A stretch of DNA of 64,000 nt from Jaltomata sinuosa (GCA_003996215.1 QJPP01000052.1:868001-932000), one strand, 5' to 3'; positions 1 to 12,037 are shown, counted from the stretch's first letter. Numbers and translations are program-made. The notes: generated by a model not told the origin, from the letters alone.

Positions 1-233
1 TGAAACTGATACCTGTTAATTGTTACGAATTTAAACTCTAGTTATAATTACTACTTGTTACTTTTAAGCCCCCTCCTTTCATAGGGAAATACACGGCTAA
101 CAGCGTGAGTAAACACATATCAACCCTAGTCCTACCATATTCCCTGTGGGATCGACCCCAATCTTGGTTGGGTTCTATATTTGATCAGCGACCGCTTGCG
201 CTTCTGAAAGGAGGTGTAATTTGGGTGTAATCA
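1..233 (+). mobile_element. 3' end of an LTR, Athila/Tat-like Ty3/gypsy family
   Basis: The last 233 bases of a plus-strand LTR. The block around 130-233 (a CCCTGTGGGATCGACCCC-like stretch, then ACCGCTTGCGCTTCT, ending TAATCA) is the reverse complement of the left ends of the LTRs at 10963, 16900 and 63254, so it belongs to the same family in the opposite orientation. The end TAATCA fits the family's TTATCA terminus. It is followed directly by chromovirus pol sequence, so the element was inserted in that pol gene; the flanking 5 bases TGTAG would be the target duplication, but the other copy is outside the window. Confidence 0.75.
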
Positions 234-630
234 TGTAGGTCCTTACAGAATCCGGAAAAAGGTTGGTAATGTAGCGTATGCGTTAGAGTTGTCTGTAGAG
301 CTAGCAGCGGTTCATCCAGTCTTTCACATTTCTTTGTTAAGGAAGTGTGTTGTTGATCCGACAGTGATAGTGCCTTTAGAGAATGTGCCTGTGAAGGATA
401 GCCTCACCTATGAGGAGGTTCTGGTTGTGATTCTTGACCGTCAGGTTTAAAGGTTGAGAAATAAGGTGGTTGCTTCAGTAAAAGTTTTGTGGAGGAATCA
501 ATCCGTAGAGGGAGCTACTTAGGAAGCAGAAGTAGTGCTGATGGCCAAGTACGCTCACCTCTTCCCTCCCGATTCAATTTCATCTTGTGGTAATAGTTCC
601 TCTCCAGTCTTTCAGTTTAATCTTGTGTAG
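234..630 (+). pseudogene. Integrase C-terminus with chromodomain-like tail, T1a pol end
   Basis: Frame starting at 235 reads VGPYRIRKKVGNVAYALEL, then HPVFHISLLRKCVVDP, then the chromodomain-like tail with DSLTYEEVL, VASVKVLWRN and AKYAHLFPPDS, ending at TAG 628-630. This matches residue for residue in type the end of the T2 polyprotein (39500-39870). Two in-frame stops break it: TAA at 448-450 and TAG at 520-522, both at positions where T2 has tryptophan, which points to G-to-A changes. The 5' part of the gene is separated by the element at 1-233. The gene is dead, and in the family this tail helps direct integration to chromatin. Confidence 0.85.
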
Positions 631-800
631 TTCAGTCTCAGTATCTTGTTCCCTTAGTTATCCTTGCATTTCAGCATAATTGCATGTTCATGGGACTCAG
701 TCCAGCTAGATATTAGTTTCTAGTACTCAGTTGATAGGGATTGCAACTCTTTCCCTCTAAACTCTGCTTTTTTAGTCTTCATTTGACGATGAATGATCCC

Positions 801-813
801 AAGGGGGAGATAT
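801..813 (+). other. Polypurine tract of T1a
   Basis: AAGGGGGAGA, 3 bases before the LTR start at 814; the place where plus-strand DNA synthesis is primed in this class of element. Confidence 0.7.
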
Positions 814-2849
814 TGTAACACTCCAGAACTTCTATCCCATAATTAACTTAGAAAAACCAGAAGAAAAATATTTTTCCAACTGTCAACAAGAATCACGAGT
901 TGAACCCACGACCCATGGAAGTTTCCACAAGTCGTGGATTGGATTCATGGAATCAGATCAGAGAATTTATAATTTTTCTAAGAACCATGATTTGGTTCTA
1001 CAGACCGTGGAAGGATCCACGAGTCGTGAACCTAAGTTGTGGAACCAGACCTGAGACCATCCATTTCTCTGAGAACCATGATTGGGTTTTATGGACCGTG
1101 GAAGGTTCCACGAGTCGTGAACCCAAGTAGTGGAAATTAGACCCGCATCTAGGCAAAGGACCTAGGAACCATGACAGGGTTCCACGAGCCGTGGAAGTTT
1201 CCATGAGCTTTGGAACCCATCCGTAGAACCTGAGTCATGATTTTTCCAGCAGCATTATTTTATTTTCCCAGGGGTGTTTTGGACTTTTCCTATCTCTTTT
1301 AAGGCCTATGCTACGTCATTTTGGTTATTCTAAGCCTGATTAATTAGCCAAAAACTACCTAAAACATCTATTCTCCTACATTCATCGGATTTAGAAAGAA
1401 AAGAAGAGAAAGAGGCGACTGTTTTCTCTCAAGAACAAGTAGAGGTATTCTTCAAGTTTAGCCCCAAAACCCAAAGGATTTCTCCATAGTTTTCTTCACC
1501 AGGTATGTGGGATTTCACTAATGGGTTGCTTTCACCCATTAGGTCTCTAGAATTCAGCCAGATCTTCAGGTTTCTCCATGATTGATTAGACCTAGGGTTC
1601 ATAAACCTTAGAGTTTTTCTTTGATATTCAGATGCTATAATTTATATATGATGCTTAGTTCATGTTTCTTGGAGGATTAATATAGTTCATGTATAGAATT
1701 CAGAACCCTAGCTTGTGATAATTTTTAGTACTTCATAAATTATACTTGCTAGGCAGATCAGTCAGATAATCATGTTTCATAAATCAAATGTCATATCTTT
1801 CAGTATAAGTATGTTGCATTCTCAGTTAATTATCAGTACTTTGAGCTATCCACTATTTCAGTGCATTGTTGTCTATATTCAGTTGGGAGTAGACTTATTA
1901 CTGAGCGGACGAGGGGCTGAAGGCTTAGATGTCTGTGTAGGCTAAGACCTTTAGTAGCAGTCCCCAAGTCCTAGAACTACGATGCCACCATAGGTGTTAA
2001 AGGAGTAAGCTGTCAGACTAGGCTGCACATCCTTGACCCCTGTGGGCATCAGTAGTGGATCCACATCAAACTTGTTTGTACCCTTGGCAAGGAATGAACA
2101 CCCTTTATCCAGGTTTATAGGTTGGTCCCATAGTTAGATCAACTTGGGGTATGTCGGTTAATTGTATCTCCCACAGTCAGACTCATATTGCATTGACCAT
2201 GTGCCCAGTATTTATTTCAGTATTCAGTTCATCATGTTATATTCATGATTTGTACTTGGTCATTGTATCTAGTCCAGCTTTCACTTATATTTTAGTACAT
2301 TCATGTTTATGCTCAGTTCTGTATTGTTCAGCTTAGTACATATCCTGCATGCTCAGTACATTCAAAGTACTAAAGTATACTTTTGTGCTACATTATTTTA
2401 TGATGTATATTCAGGCACTCAGCATCCAGACCGCGCTTAGTCGACTTCCAATCCATTCTCAGTAGCTCGGTGGTGAGTCCTCATAGTTCGAGGATGATAG
2501 ACATGTTTTACTTTCAGTATATACTGTTTTTCAGTTTTAGTCCTGTCAGAGTTAGCTGGGATCATGTCCCAGCAACTCCTATCAGTTAGAAGGCTTGTAG
2601 ACATAGACTAGATTTTAGCAGTTGTTAGTGTTGTTTTGAGTCAACACTATACTATTTATATATATATATATATATCATATATTCAGATATTTGGGTTCTT
2701 CCCATTTCAGTTATTAAATTGGTTTTAGCTTCCGTACAGTGCATGTTTTAAAATTAAACTTGTATAAATATGCCATGCCATGGGTTAGATTGGGGTCACT
2801 TGTGACACTAAGTACCGTGTCACATCCAGGGGGTAGCCTGGGGGTGACA
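814..2849 (+). repeat. 3' LTR of T1a (2036 bp)
   Basis: Starts TGTAACACTC and ends GGGTGACA, the canonical TG...CA form. It includes a word array (about 880-1245), a transcribed part with CTAGGGTT-type motifs near 1590, a (TA)n run at 2656-2675 and a tail (2760-2849) with TTGGGGTCACTTGTGA shared with the LTR ends near 18990 and 35000. It matches the T1b 5' LTR in order of motifs and in length (2072 bp once the nested insertion is removed). Confidence 0.88.
880..1245 (+). promoter_or_regulatory. U3 array of CCACGAGTCGTGG-type palindromic words (T1a LTR)
   Basis: About a dozen degenerate copies of a word of the form CCACGAGTCGTGGAACC, in both orientations (for example near 1018, 1096 and 1180), in otherwise CpG-poor DNA. 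It lies just upstream of the probable transcription start region of the LTR. A promoter or enhancer role is an inference from position. Confidence 0.6.
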
Positions 2850-4070
2850 TAAGTCATATTCATAAACACAATGTGATGGTTAGTGTGTCGCATGACTCAT
2901 TTCTCCTAAACACTTAGAATATTTGACTATAGTAAAATATTCATAATCCTTTGTATGGAGGACTGATTGATGAATTGTTTTTAAGTGTTGAAAACTAGGC
3001 TCAATTATCTTTAAATAGGACATGTTAGTTACCCTCAACATACATAATTTAAACAGTTGGAGTCTATCCGTAAGTATAAAATGACTTCAAATTCTAGTCC
3101 TAATTTATGGAGTTTTACATTCTCATTCCTTTTATGTAGATAAGTCTTCATGCAAGTGTGGAATTTGTTATTGTCACTGATATTAAATATATTAGGTATA
3201 ATACTATAAGGTCATGGCTCGTGCTAAGCATGGGCCAAACACTGCCATGCTTGTAGTGAAATGGAATGATAAATAATCATAAATAGAAGTGGCTTTAATA
3301 AAACATGGGTATAATATAGTTGTAAATAAGAGTGGTGCTCTTCCAACAACAGTCTAACAATTGTAGCTACTGCTATCATTTTCATCATACTTCTTGTTGA
3401 AAGTGTGACTAATATTAACACATTGTTCAACTCCATAGCTGTTCAAAGCTTGTTCCTTTTATTCGCCAGTTGACTTCTTGGTGGCTGGGTCTACATGGAA
3501 GTAAAATTAGCTGGCCAACATTCTTATGTAATTATCCTTTAAAAAATTTAAATGTCAAACTTGAGAAGTGAAAACATATAAAGATCCATCTGCATATGAT
3601 ATCAACCTAAAAATATTCTAGCAGAAAAACAAAATAATACCTCTTACTAATAAATGATTCTAGTGCCTTTTCATGTTCTGTACTATGAACTCAAGTCATG
3701 GTCCCTCCAACATTACTGGCAGTGTAATACATCTGAAGAGAAGCCGCTGGTTATCAATTACTTTTTTGACGTATCTGCCTAGACATACTTGAGCAAAGGA
3801 TTGTTCCGAAATCATAATTACATCTTGAAAGACTTCTAATATTCTACAAAGGTAATTGTAGTTTCTTTATATAAAAAAATATGGATATCCTTATCATATG
3901 TACACTATAGAGTGTCAAAAACTTTAGATTTATGTTTAATTTATACCAACACTACTGCTTCATTTCAATAGAATTATCCAAGTGAAAAATTACTTGAATT
4001 ATATTTAATAAAATTGTCTAAACTTCAAAGGTCATCCAGTAAAATGGCGCAGCAAAACAATTTGTCATAG

Positions 4071-4313
4071 TACTCCCTCCGTCCCATTTTATATGGTAAT
4101 CTTTGACTTGGCACGGTGTTTAAGAAAAAAAGAAAGACTTTTGAAACTTATGGTCTAAAATAATCCTTGAATATTTGTGTGGTTGTAAATCATTTCATTA
4201 AGGGTAAAAAGGAAATTTCAAAGTTAATTTTTTTCTAATTATAGAAAGGTGACATTCTTTTTGGGACGGACTAAAAAGGAAAGTGTGCCATATAAAATGG
4301 GACGGAGGGAGTA
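4071..4313. mobile_element. Stowaway-like MITE (239 bp plus TA duplications)
   Basis: Perfect terminal inverted repeats starting CTCCCTCCGTCCCATTTT at both ends, about 24 bases long, flanked by TA on each side (4071-4072 and 4312-4313). TIR sequence, size and TA target site are those of the Tc1/mariner-derived Stowaway MITEs of plants. There is no coding capacity, as expected. Insertion into non-LTR DNA is typical of these elements. Confidence 0.9.
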
Positions 4314-4506
4314 CTAATTTTCTCTTCCATAAAGTTTTCTTACATCAAAAGTACATACTATATTGACAAGTGATAGATACCTATTCTCACAATAATGTAT
4401 ATGAATGACATCTGGATCTTCACTGACATAATTTATAATTGCAAAGTACCTACTTTTTTTGTCATCTCAAGTAAACATTTTAATGTCATCCTATTCCTTT
4501 AGATGT

Positions 4507-4799
4507 GGAATTTTTAGTTTTAACAATGGGGTGTAAGCTTTACTAACCTTGTTGCGCAGTGCAATGTCTTGCTGTAACATTTACAGGAAGGCATTTGGTG
4601 GCCTTTTAGGTTTAGTAGATCTTTCTTCTGAAGGATAGAGAAGTTAGAATTTAATGTGAATGCTTTTTGAGTGATCTCCTCATACACCATATTATATGTA
4701 GAATGATCATCTATATCTTCTTTTGTAGGCGGACGTATTAATAAACTGACATTTTTTTGAGGTGGGATGTTAGCATTGGCTTCTGAGACATTTGATATT
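4507..4799 (-). pseudogene. Unrecognised exon-like degenerate reading frame
   Basis: The minus strand stays open for about 97 codons, beginning after a TGA near 4805 and closing with TAA at 4507-4509. It includes the peptides NIPPQKNVSLLIRPPTKEDI, DDHSTYNMVYEEIT and MPSCKCYSKTLHCATR. There is an AG/GTTAGT donor-like site right after CAACAA at about 4549, so it may be an exon fragment. I do not recognise the family, and no start codon or neighbouring exons are evident. It could also be a chance open frame. Confidence 0.3.
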
Positions 4800-5482
4800 G
4801 TTCAATTACTTGTACCGGTTATGCTAGTGACATCATCAACACCAATACGAAGATAATTATTAGACGTATGAAAGGCAAAATACCTAAAGACTACACTAAA
4901 CTTGATGTGTTAACAAAACATTCATAATTGAAAAGGAAAAAACGTATTTAAGTTTTATTGTACAAGAGACACCACTTCCGTATTCATCGATTATACAACA
5001 TCATGTATCTGGTAATCATTTCGTAACATGCAAGTACTAATCTCATACAATTACAAATACGCATGCAAGAACTCCAAAAATAACAGATACCACCAAAGTC
5101 TTATTATCAACAAATTGGAGAATTAGACAAAGAAATATGAATGAAAACTACTTGAACTAAGAAATACAATACATACAGTGTTACATTGATAAAAAGATAG
5201 AGAAAATGGAATAACACTTGAGCAACTTCTAATTGTACAAATGGAATGTGTGATAGATTAGGTCTTCTAAAGGGTACTTAATAGGGTCTATTCATCTGCC
5301 CTAATGGGAGAGGCTCGAGAAAGAGCAGGGAGGAGAAGTAGAAAGAAGGTGAAGGGATTTAGGTTACTTCAGTAAGAGAATATAAATGTTAAACATAAGT
5401 ACACCTGTTAGTAGTCTTAATTACCCCTAAAACTTAGTTATTCAAGTAGTTCGTAATTTATTTTATTGAGTTTTTAACTTAC

Positions 5483-5679
5483 TGTAACCATAACTGCATC
5501 TCTAGAAATCAATAGGATAATATCAACACAAGAAACAATTCCAGGGCATTCCACTTCAACTAATCTCTTAACACCATCAATGAATAAGAAGCCTGTCAAT
5601 GTCAGATTAGGGTTTACTTGCTTTTCAGTCAGATTTCCAGTACTTCATGTGAAATTAAGAAGCACAGATCCATCACTAC
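5483..5679 (-). pseudogene. Class III peroxidase, exon 2 fragment
   Basis: The minus strand encodes GSDGSVLLNFT, a stop (TGA), then STGNLTEKQVNPNLTLTG, FLFIDGVKRLVEVECPG and IVSCVDIILLISRDAVMVT. This is the second exon of plant secretory peroxidases, which normally reads GCDGSVLL...FIDGVKRLVEAECPGVVSCADI..ARDAV. It is bounded by an acceptor-like AG at 5680-5681 and a donor GTAAGT at 5477-5482, giving 197 bp, close to the usual exon 2 size. The first cysteine (GCDGS) is serine, an in-frame stop follows, and no exon 1, 3 or 4 is visible nearby. It is a relic or a captured fragment, not a working enzyme. Confidence 0.75.
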
Positions 5680-6547
5680 CTTGCAAAGACAAAATTTAAA
5701 CAGAAAGAAGCAAAACAAAATCAGAAATAAAGCAAATTCAGTAAGAACATAAAGAAATTCTGTATGTGAAACAAGGCAAAAAAAGAAGGAGACGGTTTTT
5801 AAGAATAAACTAAAAAAGAAAATAAGTCACATAAAGTGTAGCCAAGGGAGTAATTACCTAATGATCATAATTGGGTCACAAAATAAAGAGACGACAATAG
5901 TCGTTGGCTGCAGCACAAATACCAATTGTATATAGAAATATAACATTAAAAATATATTAGCATCACATATACATAACTTTATTCTACACCAACTAACAAT
6001 CAACCAAAATTAAGAAGCATAACCTTATGATTTCAAGAATTAAGACGTCAACCCTTCTTCCTCGAGTGGTTTAATATTGCAATTTGAAAAAACTTTAGAA
6101 GTTCATTTGTATCACTTGCATCTTTGAAGAAACTTTCAGATCCAAAATACTTCTTCATCAAGAACATATTATATGACCATGCACTAAAAATTGTAAAAAA
6201 GTTAAGAATGTGCAACAATTATGTTTCTCCTTTCAAGTATATTTGAGTCATTTCCAACATCAACAATTTTAAATTTGAAGCATAACTGAATGATTTTATA
6301 TAATAATAAACTCCAGCAAATTGGTTACTTCTGTTTATATTTTTACAAACTTAAAATACATTTGATTCAATATGCAAAAATGAGTGTCATTACCCTAATA
6401 GAACAATTATTGAAATGCATTCTGAGTATGGCTACTGGAGTATTTGAAGCCTTTGGAACTTACTGTTGAACAAAATCGTTAATAATTTTCCCTGCCTGGT
6501 GACATAAAAATTAAGCTCATATCAATTTCTCCTCTCAAACAACTGAA

Positions 6548-9415
6548 TGTAATGACCCTCCAGGTCATTTTTTTATTTTTTTCATACTTTTCTGCATTTT
6601 GAGCTTTTCTGCTTCGGCTATAGGTCATTTATGACTTTTCAAAACTGATAGTTCGGTGTCCGAACCATTCGTTAGGTCGTTATGACTATCTCTTTGTTTT
6701 AGAACTTGAACTTAGAAAATCATTGACTTCAGTTAACTTTCTTGGTAAACGTGCTCAAAATCAAATTCCAACAGTTCCATTAGCTCTGAAATAGGGATTT
6801 TGGTCTAGTGGGACCCTTGGTATGGTTCTGGGTGCTTTTGGTTTTGTTTTGTGTTGTTTTCTATGTTTTCAGGCCAGATTAGCTTATAGGGTTGACTTTG
6901 GTCAACATTTGGAGAAGATGGCCTCAGGTGGAAATTCCGCCAGTGTTGTTAGCTCTGAAATATCGACTTTGGCCTAAAGGAACCTTTGATTTGGGTCCCG
7001 AGGATTCCGGTTTTATTATTGGCCTCCGAGTTCCATTTTTGTAAAAGTTGGTTCTTGGGCGTGGAGCTCACTTTTTATCAAAACAATCTCCGTTGGAATT
7101 TTTGTCAATTCTGTTGAGTCTGGAACATTGTTTCGACTCTAGTAGCATATTTGGTTTGTGAGTATCGGGTTTCGATTATGCCTGAAACATTTCGTAGAAG
7201 TTTCATTTTTCTGCTAGTTTAGCTGTTGCTGGTGTGTCCGCAATTGTGGAATTTTTGCCGTAATTGCGATGGACGAATTAGTGGACCTTGTCTGCATTTG
7301 CGTAAAATCTACTTTTGCGAAAAAATATCCGCTTTTGTGATGTCCCTAATTGAAGAAAATGTTCGCAATTGCGGAAACTGCTGAGTCTATATATATATAT
7401 AACATTTCTTATAACTTCGTTTTCTTCACCTCCATTATGAAATTTCTCCATTTTTAAGCTCCCATGATTTGGTATCACCTCAATTATTCATCTTGATTGA
7501 TCTGGTAAGTCCCCTCAATCCCTCTTCTATTTTTCCGTTGTTAATTCCTTCTTAATGTCGTTAATTTCTGTTGGTTTCCCCTATAAAATTCTCTTTAAAC
7601 CAGTAGGACTTCAGGGCTGTTTTAGGCCCCAAAACCAGTCTATTTGTGCTCAACTTTTGGGCATGGGTTCTTTAACTCGTTGCGAATATAATTGTGGTTT
7701 TTGTTTTCTGTTTCATTGTGCAGGCCTTGAGGGCCATTTTCTGACCCAATTTCCGACCTAAATTTTTGTATAGCAATATGGGTATCATTCTTCTCATCGT
7801 GACACTTGGATTATGTTTTTGATAGAGTGGCAGCTTTCTGAGGCTGTTCGAAAGGGGAAGGCACATGTGTAATGATTCGTGTTTGTGGTTCAGCCTCGAA
7901 GTAGGTTACAGTTTACTTTCTAGACTGAGTTTAGTTAGATTTTATATTTATATATGTTACTAGAACGTTAGGTTGGATTATAGATAGGAATAGTGCTTAA
8001 ATCTTGTGACTTGTATTAAATTGGCCTTTTTGGATATTAGATTAACATTATTACCGTTATCCTTAGCTTAGGAGATTGTAGTATCATTGTGGCTAGCCTA
8101 GGATCCTTTTTTTGCTTTTAGGAGCTTTTAGAGGTAGAGTAGATGCTTGTCGTGGTTCTTCGTAGTTACTTTCCATTATTTTTTCCTTAATTGATTTGTT
8201 ATGTGTAACTGTGGGCTCGAGGCCATAGCTTGGATTTGGACGGAGTTTCCAGGTTAGTTTCTCTTGGTTGGATGGTTTTTTGCCCTGCTTTGCTTGTTGT
8301 TTGTATTTATCTATGAACGTAGAAATTTACATGCTCATACTGCATTATCATGCTTATCGATACGAAAAAGGGTGTTTTACGAGGTTTTGGTTCCAAACTT
8401 AAGGTTTACTATGGTTACTGTGATTTCTGGACTTTAAAGGAATTATTTTGGGTTTTTACTATTGGTTTTGGAGAGGAAAGGAAGACACTATTTTCATGCT
8501 GGTCTGAGGGACATTTTCGGACCTTTTCTCCATTTACATTTCTGTTGATGAGTCCGATGATCGATTTTGGGTGCCTGCATATGTTGATGAGTCCGAGGTT
8601 AAATTCTGAGCGCACGATGTGACATTTTGGTTTTTTACTTTCTATGCATATGTTGAGGAGTCTGAGGTTAAATTCCGTGCGCCCGATGCGTCATGCCGAG
8701 TTTTACACTTTACATCTATGCATCATATCATTCCCCTTGGCATTGAATTGGCTTGAATATACTTGGATTGTGGTTACCTGGGATTGATTTGTTATTATTT
8801 TTTCCTCCTTGTTGGTTTGGTTGTTCTATTATCAGTTTTATAACTAGAGTTAGGTGGATCGCTATGTTTTTTTTACTTTCCTGTAATTTATATTATATAT
8901 ATTATCTTTCTGCGCTCGGTCGGACTATGATGCCTACTGAGTACCCATTGTCTTGGTACTCATACTACACTATGCATCTTTTTTGATGTAGTACTTAGTA
9001 CGAGCCACCCTCGTCGATCCTCTTATCGTTCGAGGCTAGCTTCTGTTCGGATCGTGGTAAGCTCCCGGCGTTCTAGAGACTTTTACTGCTTTCCTTATAC
9101 ATTTCTATCTGTATATTGTATTTTGGATAGACAGAGCCTGTTGTATAACTACTTCATGCTTTATATGCTCTTGTACTGGTGATACCAGGTCCGGGGTAGG
9201 TTCTTGTGTATATTCATCTTCTCGGTCACTTTAGGGCCACTTTTGTATATTTATTACTGTTGGTATGTATCTATGCATTTCGGCCCTTGTCTTTCTTATA
9301 TTCTCTTTTGCTTTATTTATTTTATTACTGTATTTTGTCTTCCGCCTTGTTGAGTTTGGCTTGCCTACTGGGGGGTTATGTAGGCACCATCATGGCTAGG
9401 TTTTGGGTCATGACA
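6548..9415 (+). repeat. Solo LTR, TGTAATGACC family (2868 bp)
   Basis: Starts TGTAATGACCCTCCAGG and ends GGGTCATGACA. The last part (CTACTGGGGGG..GTAGGCACCATCATG) matches the ends of the LTRs at 24152, 31564 (minus), 53062 (minus) and 60467 (minus). No internal sequence of the element is attached on either side: left is AT-rich unique-looking DNA, right is the T1b LTR two bases later. The left flank CTGAA has no copy on the right, so no target duplication can be shown. It is shorter than the 4.2-kb LTR of the same family at 24152. Confidence 0.75.
7225..7402 (+). promoter_or_regulatory. U3 array of CGCAATTGCGG-type words and TATA box
   Basis: Degenerate words built on GCAATTGCGGA (near 7230, 7262, 7300, 7366) run up to a TATATATATATATAAC box at 7388-7402. 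The word is unlike that of the other copies of this LTR family, although its place before the TATA box is the same. Promoter function is inferred. Confidence 0.55.
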
Positions 9416-9484
9416 GATGTAACACTCCAGATCTTCTAGCCCAGACATAGCTCAGAAAACTAGAAGAATAATAAAATTTTCAAC

Positions 9485-9905
9485 TGTCAGTAGAACCACG
9501 AGTCACTCCCACAAGCCGTGGAACAATCCATGAGTCATGGACTGGACTCGTGGAACAAGGATCAGAGAACTGCTCTTTTAAAGTTTGGACCACGACCCAT
9601 GATCACGGTCCATAGGAATTTCCACGGACCGTAGATGCCATCCGTGGAAACTCTTTCTAGTAACCCAATTTTAAGTTTCCAGGAACCACGAGTGGGTTCC
9701 ATGACCCGTGGAAGCTTCCACGAGTCGTGGAACAAAGCTTTAGAGAGCCATGAATTCAAGCACTGGAACCACGAGTGGGTTCCACGACCCCTGGGAGCTT
9801 CCACGAGTAGTGAACCCAACTTGTGGAACCCATTCCAATAGTTCTATTTTCCAGGTCCAGGAACCACAATAGGGTTCCATGAGCCATAGAACCCATTCGT
9901 GGAAC
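9485..9905 (+). promoter_or_regulatory. U3 array of CCACGAGTCGTGG-type words (T1b LTR)
   Basis: Same word as in the T1a LTR. There is a clean palindrome CCACGAGTCGTGG at 9719-9731, and units of the form AACCACGAGTGGGTTCCACG recur near 9684 and 9769, so part of the array is itself a roughly 85-bp direct repeat. Confidence 0.6.
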
Positions 9906-10957
9906 CTGAGACGCGAGTTTTCCAGAAGCTTTTAAGTTAAATTCTCAGGTGTATTTTAGACCTTTCCTTTCTATTTTCCTCAGACTATAATAGTCTTAGG
10001 CTTATTTTATTAAGTCTAATTCTCCAAAAAAATTTCAGATCTTCTAAATTTGATTTCAAGATAGAACAGAGCGTCTTCTCCAAAGCTCCAGGCCTAGGGT
10101 TCTCTCCTCCAAGCTTCAACTCTAAATTCTCGAAGGGATTTTCATCCACTAGGTATGTGGGAATTTAGTAAGGGCTTAGTCTGCCCTTATACCCAAAAAC
10201 CTCAGATCTTTTCCATGATTTGCATGAATGTAGAACTACGGTTCTTGTCTTTTTACAGATTGTTCCAGGGAATCCATGCTCATGAGTTATATATGATCCT
10301 TGCATTGTTTTAAAAATCATATAGTGATTATTTTGCACTACTTAGCTATTTACGAGATCTTTGGGAATCATGGACTTAGCCCTAAACCATAACATTTGTT
10401 TAAATGTGTTCGTTTCCTTCAAAATTCACCGTAGCTTATTAGTATAAGTTCCAAAAGTAGAATTTAGCCAGTCTTTAGTCCACTACAATATTTCAGAAAA
10501 ATGGAGACTTTAGACTAGTCCAGTCCTGACCTAGATACTCAGGATACCAGTTTTGAATTGATCTATATTCAGTTTGGGAGTAGCATTTAGCACCGAGTTG
10601 GACTAGGGTTCAGCGTGCCCTCAAGTCCCAGAATTATGTGCCATCATAGGTTTATAAGTCCCCTCTGTTGGGCATTAATTTTAGTGATCACACCACATTC
10701 ATTCCTTTATACCCTGGCAAGGTATATTGGGTCCTCTCGATAGGGCGTATACATCGGACTCCACGTTTAGCTCACGTGGTTTATGTCAGTTAATAGACTC
10801 TCCCACAGTGTTAGATTCAGTAATGTGCATTATGCCCTCAGTTATGTTTACTTTCATCTTTGAGCATGCTTCCAGATTACTCTTGCATTTCAACTATTTT
10901 TGCATGATTTTTACCTTGGGCCTATGTACTGCAGTTTAGTTCAGTTTACAGCTTTGC

Positions 10958-10962
10958 AGTAT
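10958..10962 (+). repeat. Target site duplication AGTAT, left copy
   Basis: AGTAT here and at 18509-18513 flank the TR-GAG element exactly. T1b LTR sequence continues across the pair, so this is a proven integration footprint. Confidence 0.9.
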
Positions 10963-11876
10963 TGATAACTCTCAAACTACACCTCAATTAAGAAGCGCAA
11001 GCGGTCGTCGTCAAATATAGAACCCAACCAAGGTTGGGATCGATCCCACAGGGAATAAAGTGTAAATTAAGTTGTTAGTAATTTAGTTGACTAGTAATCG
11101 ATAGTTTCCGGTAATTTGGGAGGGGGGTTAAATGTCAAATTCACACAAGTTAACTAACAAGCAGCAAATTTTCAAGAGTTTATAATCAATGTGAGAATGA
11201 ACTAGGGAAGTGTTCACCATGGCGTCGTAACAATTTTGACTCAAAGCTTAACCGAGTTCTTTCTGTATGTATATCACGATGTGATTGAATTAATGGTATC
11301 ATCTAAACGTTTCTCAACCAAATAGACGAATTTCCTTTTCAATTCTCTCGAACATGAAAAGGTGAAATTTCTTATTTCAATCCTAAACATCAAGTAGATT
11401 AATCTAGTTACAACATTAATCATAAGATGAGAATTGGTAGTCTCGAATCCTCGTAGTTGATCAAATTTCCCGGTTTTAATCTCTTTCTTCAAGAAAATCA
11501 AACCTAGGTATGTTATAATGTTTGCAACCATTAGAAAACGTAAATAACGAATGATTAACAATGTGACAACATATAAATTGAACCCTACGCTACCCGAAAT
11601 CTATATTGTTACTTTTGCCATGGCTCCCACAAAATTAGCCACTCATACTAGCAGAGAAAGAGAAGATGAAAGTATTCATGATATAAATAATAGATTCTTA
11701 TGATATATGAACACAAACTTCAATTTATCCAAGAACGAAAGCCAAAATCCCAAGAACAATGGAGGAAAAAGAAGAATACATTTTTGTCATATTTTTCTCT
11801 CCAAAGGTCATCCAAAACGTTGCTTAAAATATTGGGTAATAAATAATAAAATAAACCTAACACTGGGTATTTATAG

Positions 11877-11886
11877 CAGTCCAGGA
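11877..11886 (-). promoter_or_regulatory. TATA box, TR-GAG 3' LTR
   Basis: The minus strand reads GCTATAAATACCCAGTG. It lies directly downstream, in element orientation, of the tandem array, the usual place for the U3 core promoter. Confidence 0.6.
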
Positions 11887-12037
11887 AATAAAGTCCAAAA
11901 ATAGAATTTTTGAAATCCCGCTTTGTATTTGGTGGCCCACTTGACGGACCGTCACACGAGTGACTTGCCGTCAGGGTGGCCGTCGCCACTATCAAGTGGG
12001 TATGCTACCTTTTCTTCATCTTGGTGGCCTGGGTAAC

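Larger units (their letters stand above)
234..2849 (+). mobile_element. T1a: 3' portion of a Ty3/gypsy chromovirus (Tekay/Del-like)
   Basis: Consists of the C-terminal end of integrase (234-630), a purine-rich tract (801-810, AAGGGGGAGA) and a complete 3' LTR (814-2849). Its 5' part would lie left of the window, beyond the LTR inserted at 1-233. The LTR starts TGTAACACTCCAG, like the LTR at 9418, so T1a and T1b are two copies of one family. Confidence 0.85.
2850..6547. other. AT-rich interval without LTR sequence
   Basis: Between two LTRs. It holds a Stowaway-like MITE (4071-4313), an exon-like degenerate frame (4507-4799, minus), and a peroxidase exon fragment (5483-5679, minus). Apart from these I recognise nothing: there are no long open frames, and the 70-residue frame at 3224-3436 (minus) has no recognisable motif. 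It may be the oldest DNA in the window, the host sequence the retroelements landed in. Confidence 0.5.
9418..10962 (+). repeat. 5' LTR of T1b, first part
   Basis: Starts TGTAACACTCCAGATC and is collinear with 814 to about 2330 of the T1a LTR, including the palindrome array. It stops at the AGTAT target duplication (10958-10962), where the TR-GAG element is inserted. The LTR resumes at 18514. Confidence 0.85.

Noticed and set aside
880..1245. CRISPR-like array of palindromic repeats
   Set aside because: Words are degenerate, spacing is irregular, there are no unique spacers or cas genes, and the context is a plant LTR promoter.
8350..9439. Small hydrophobic frames at 8350-8622, 8753-8986 and 9206-9439 as genes
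   Set aside because: They lie in the T-rich second half of a solo LTR, and have no motif or start context.
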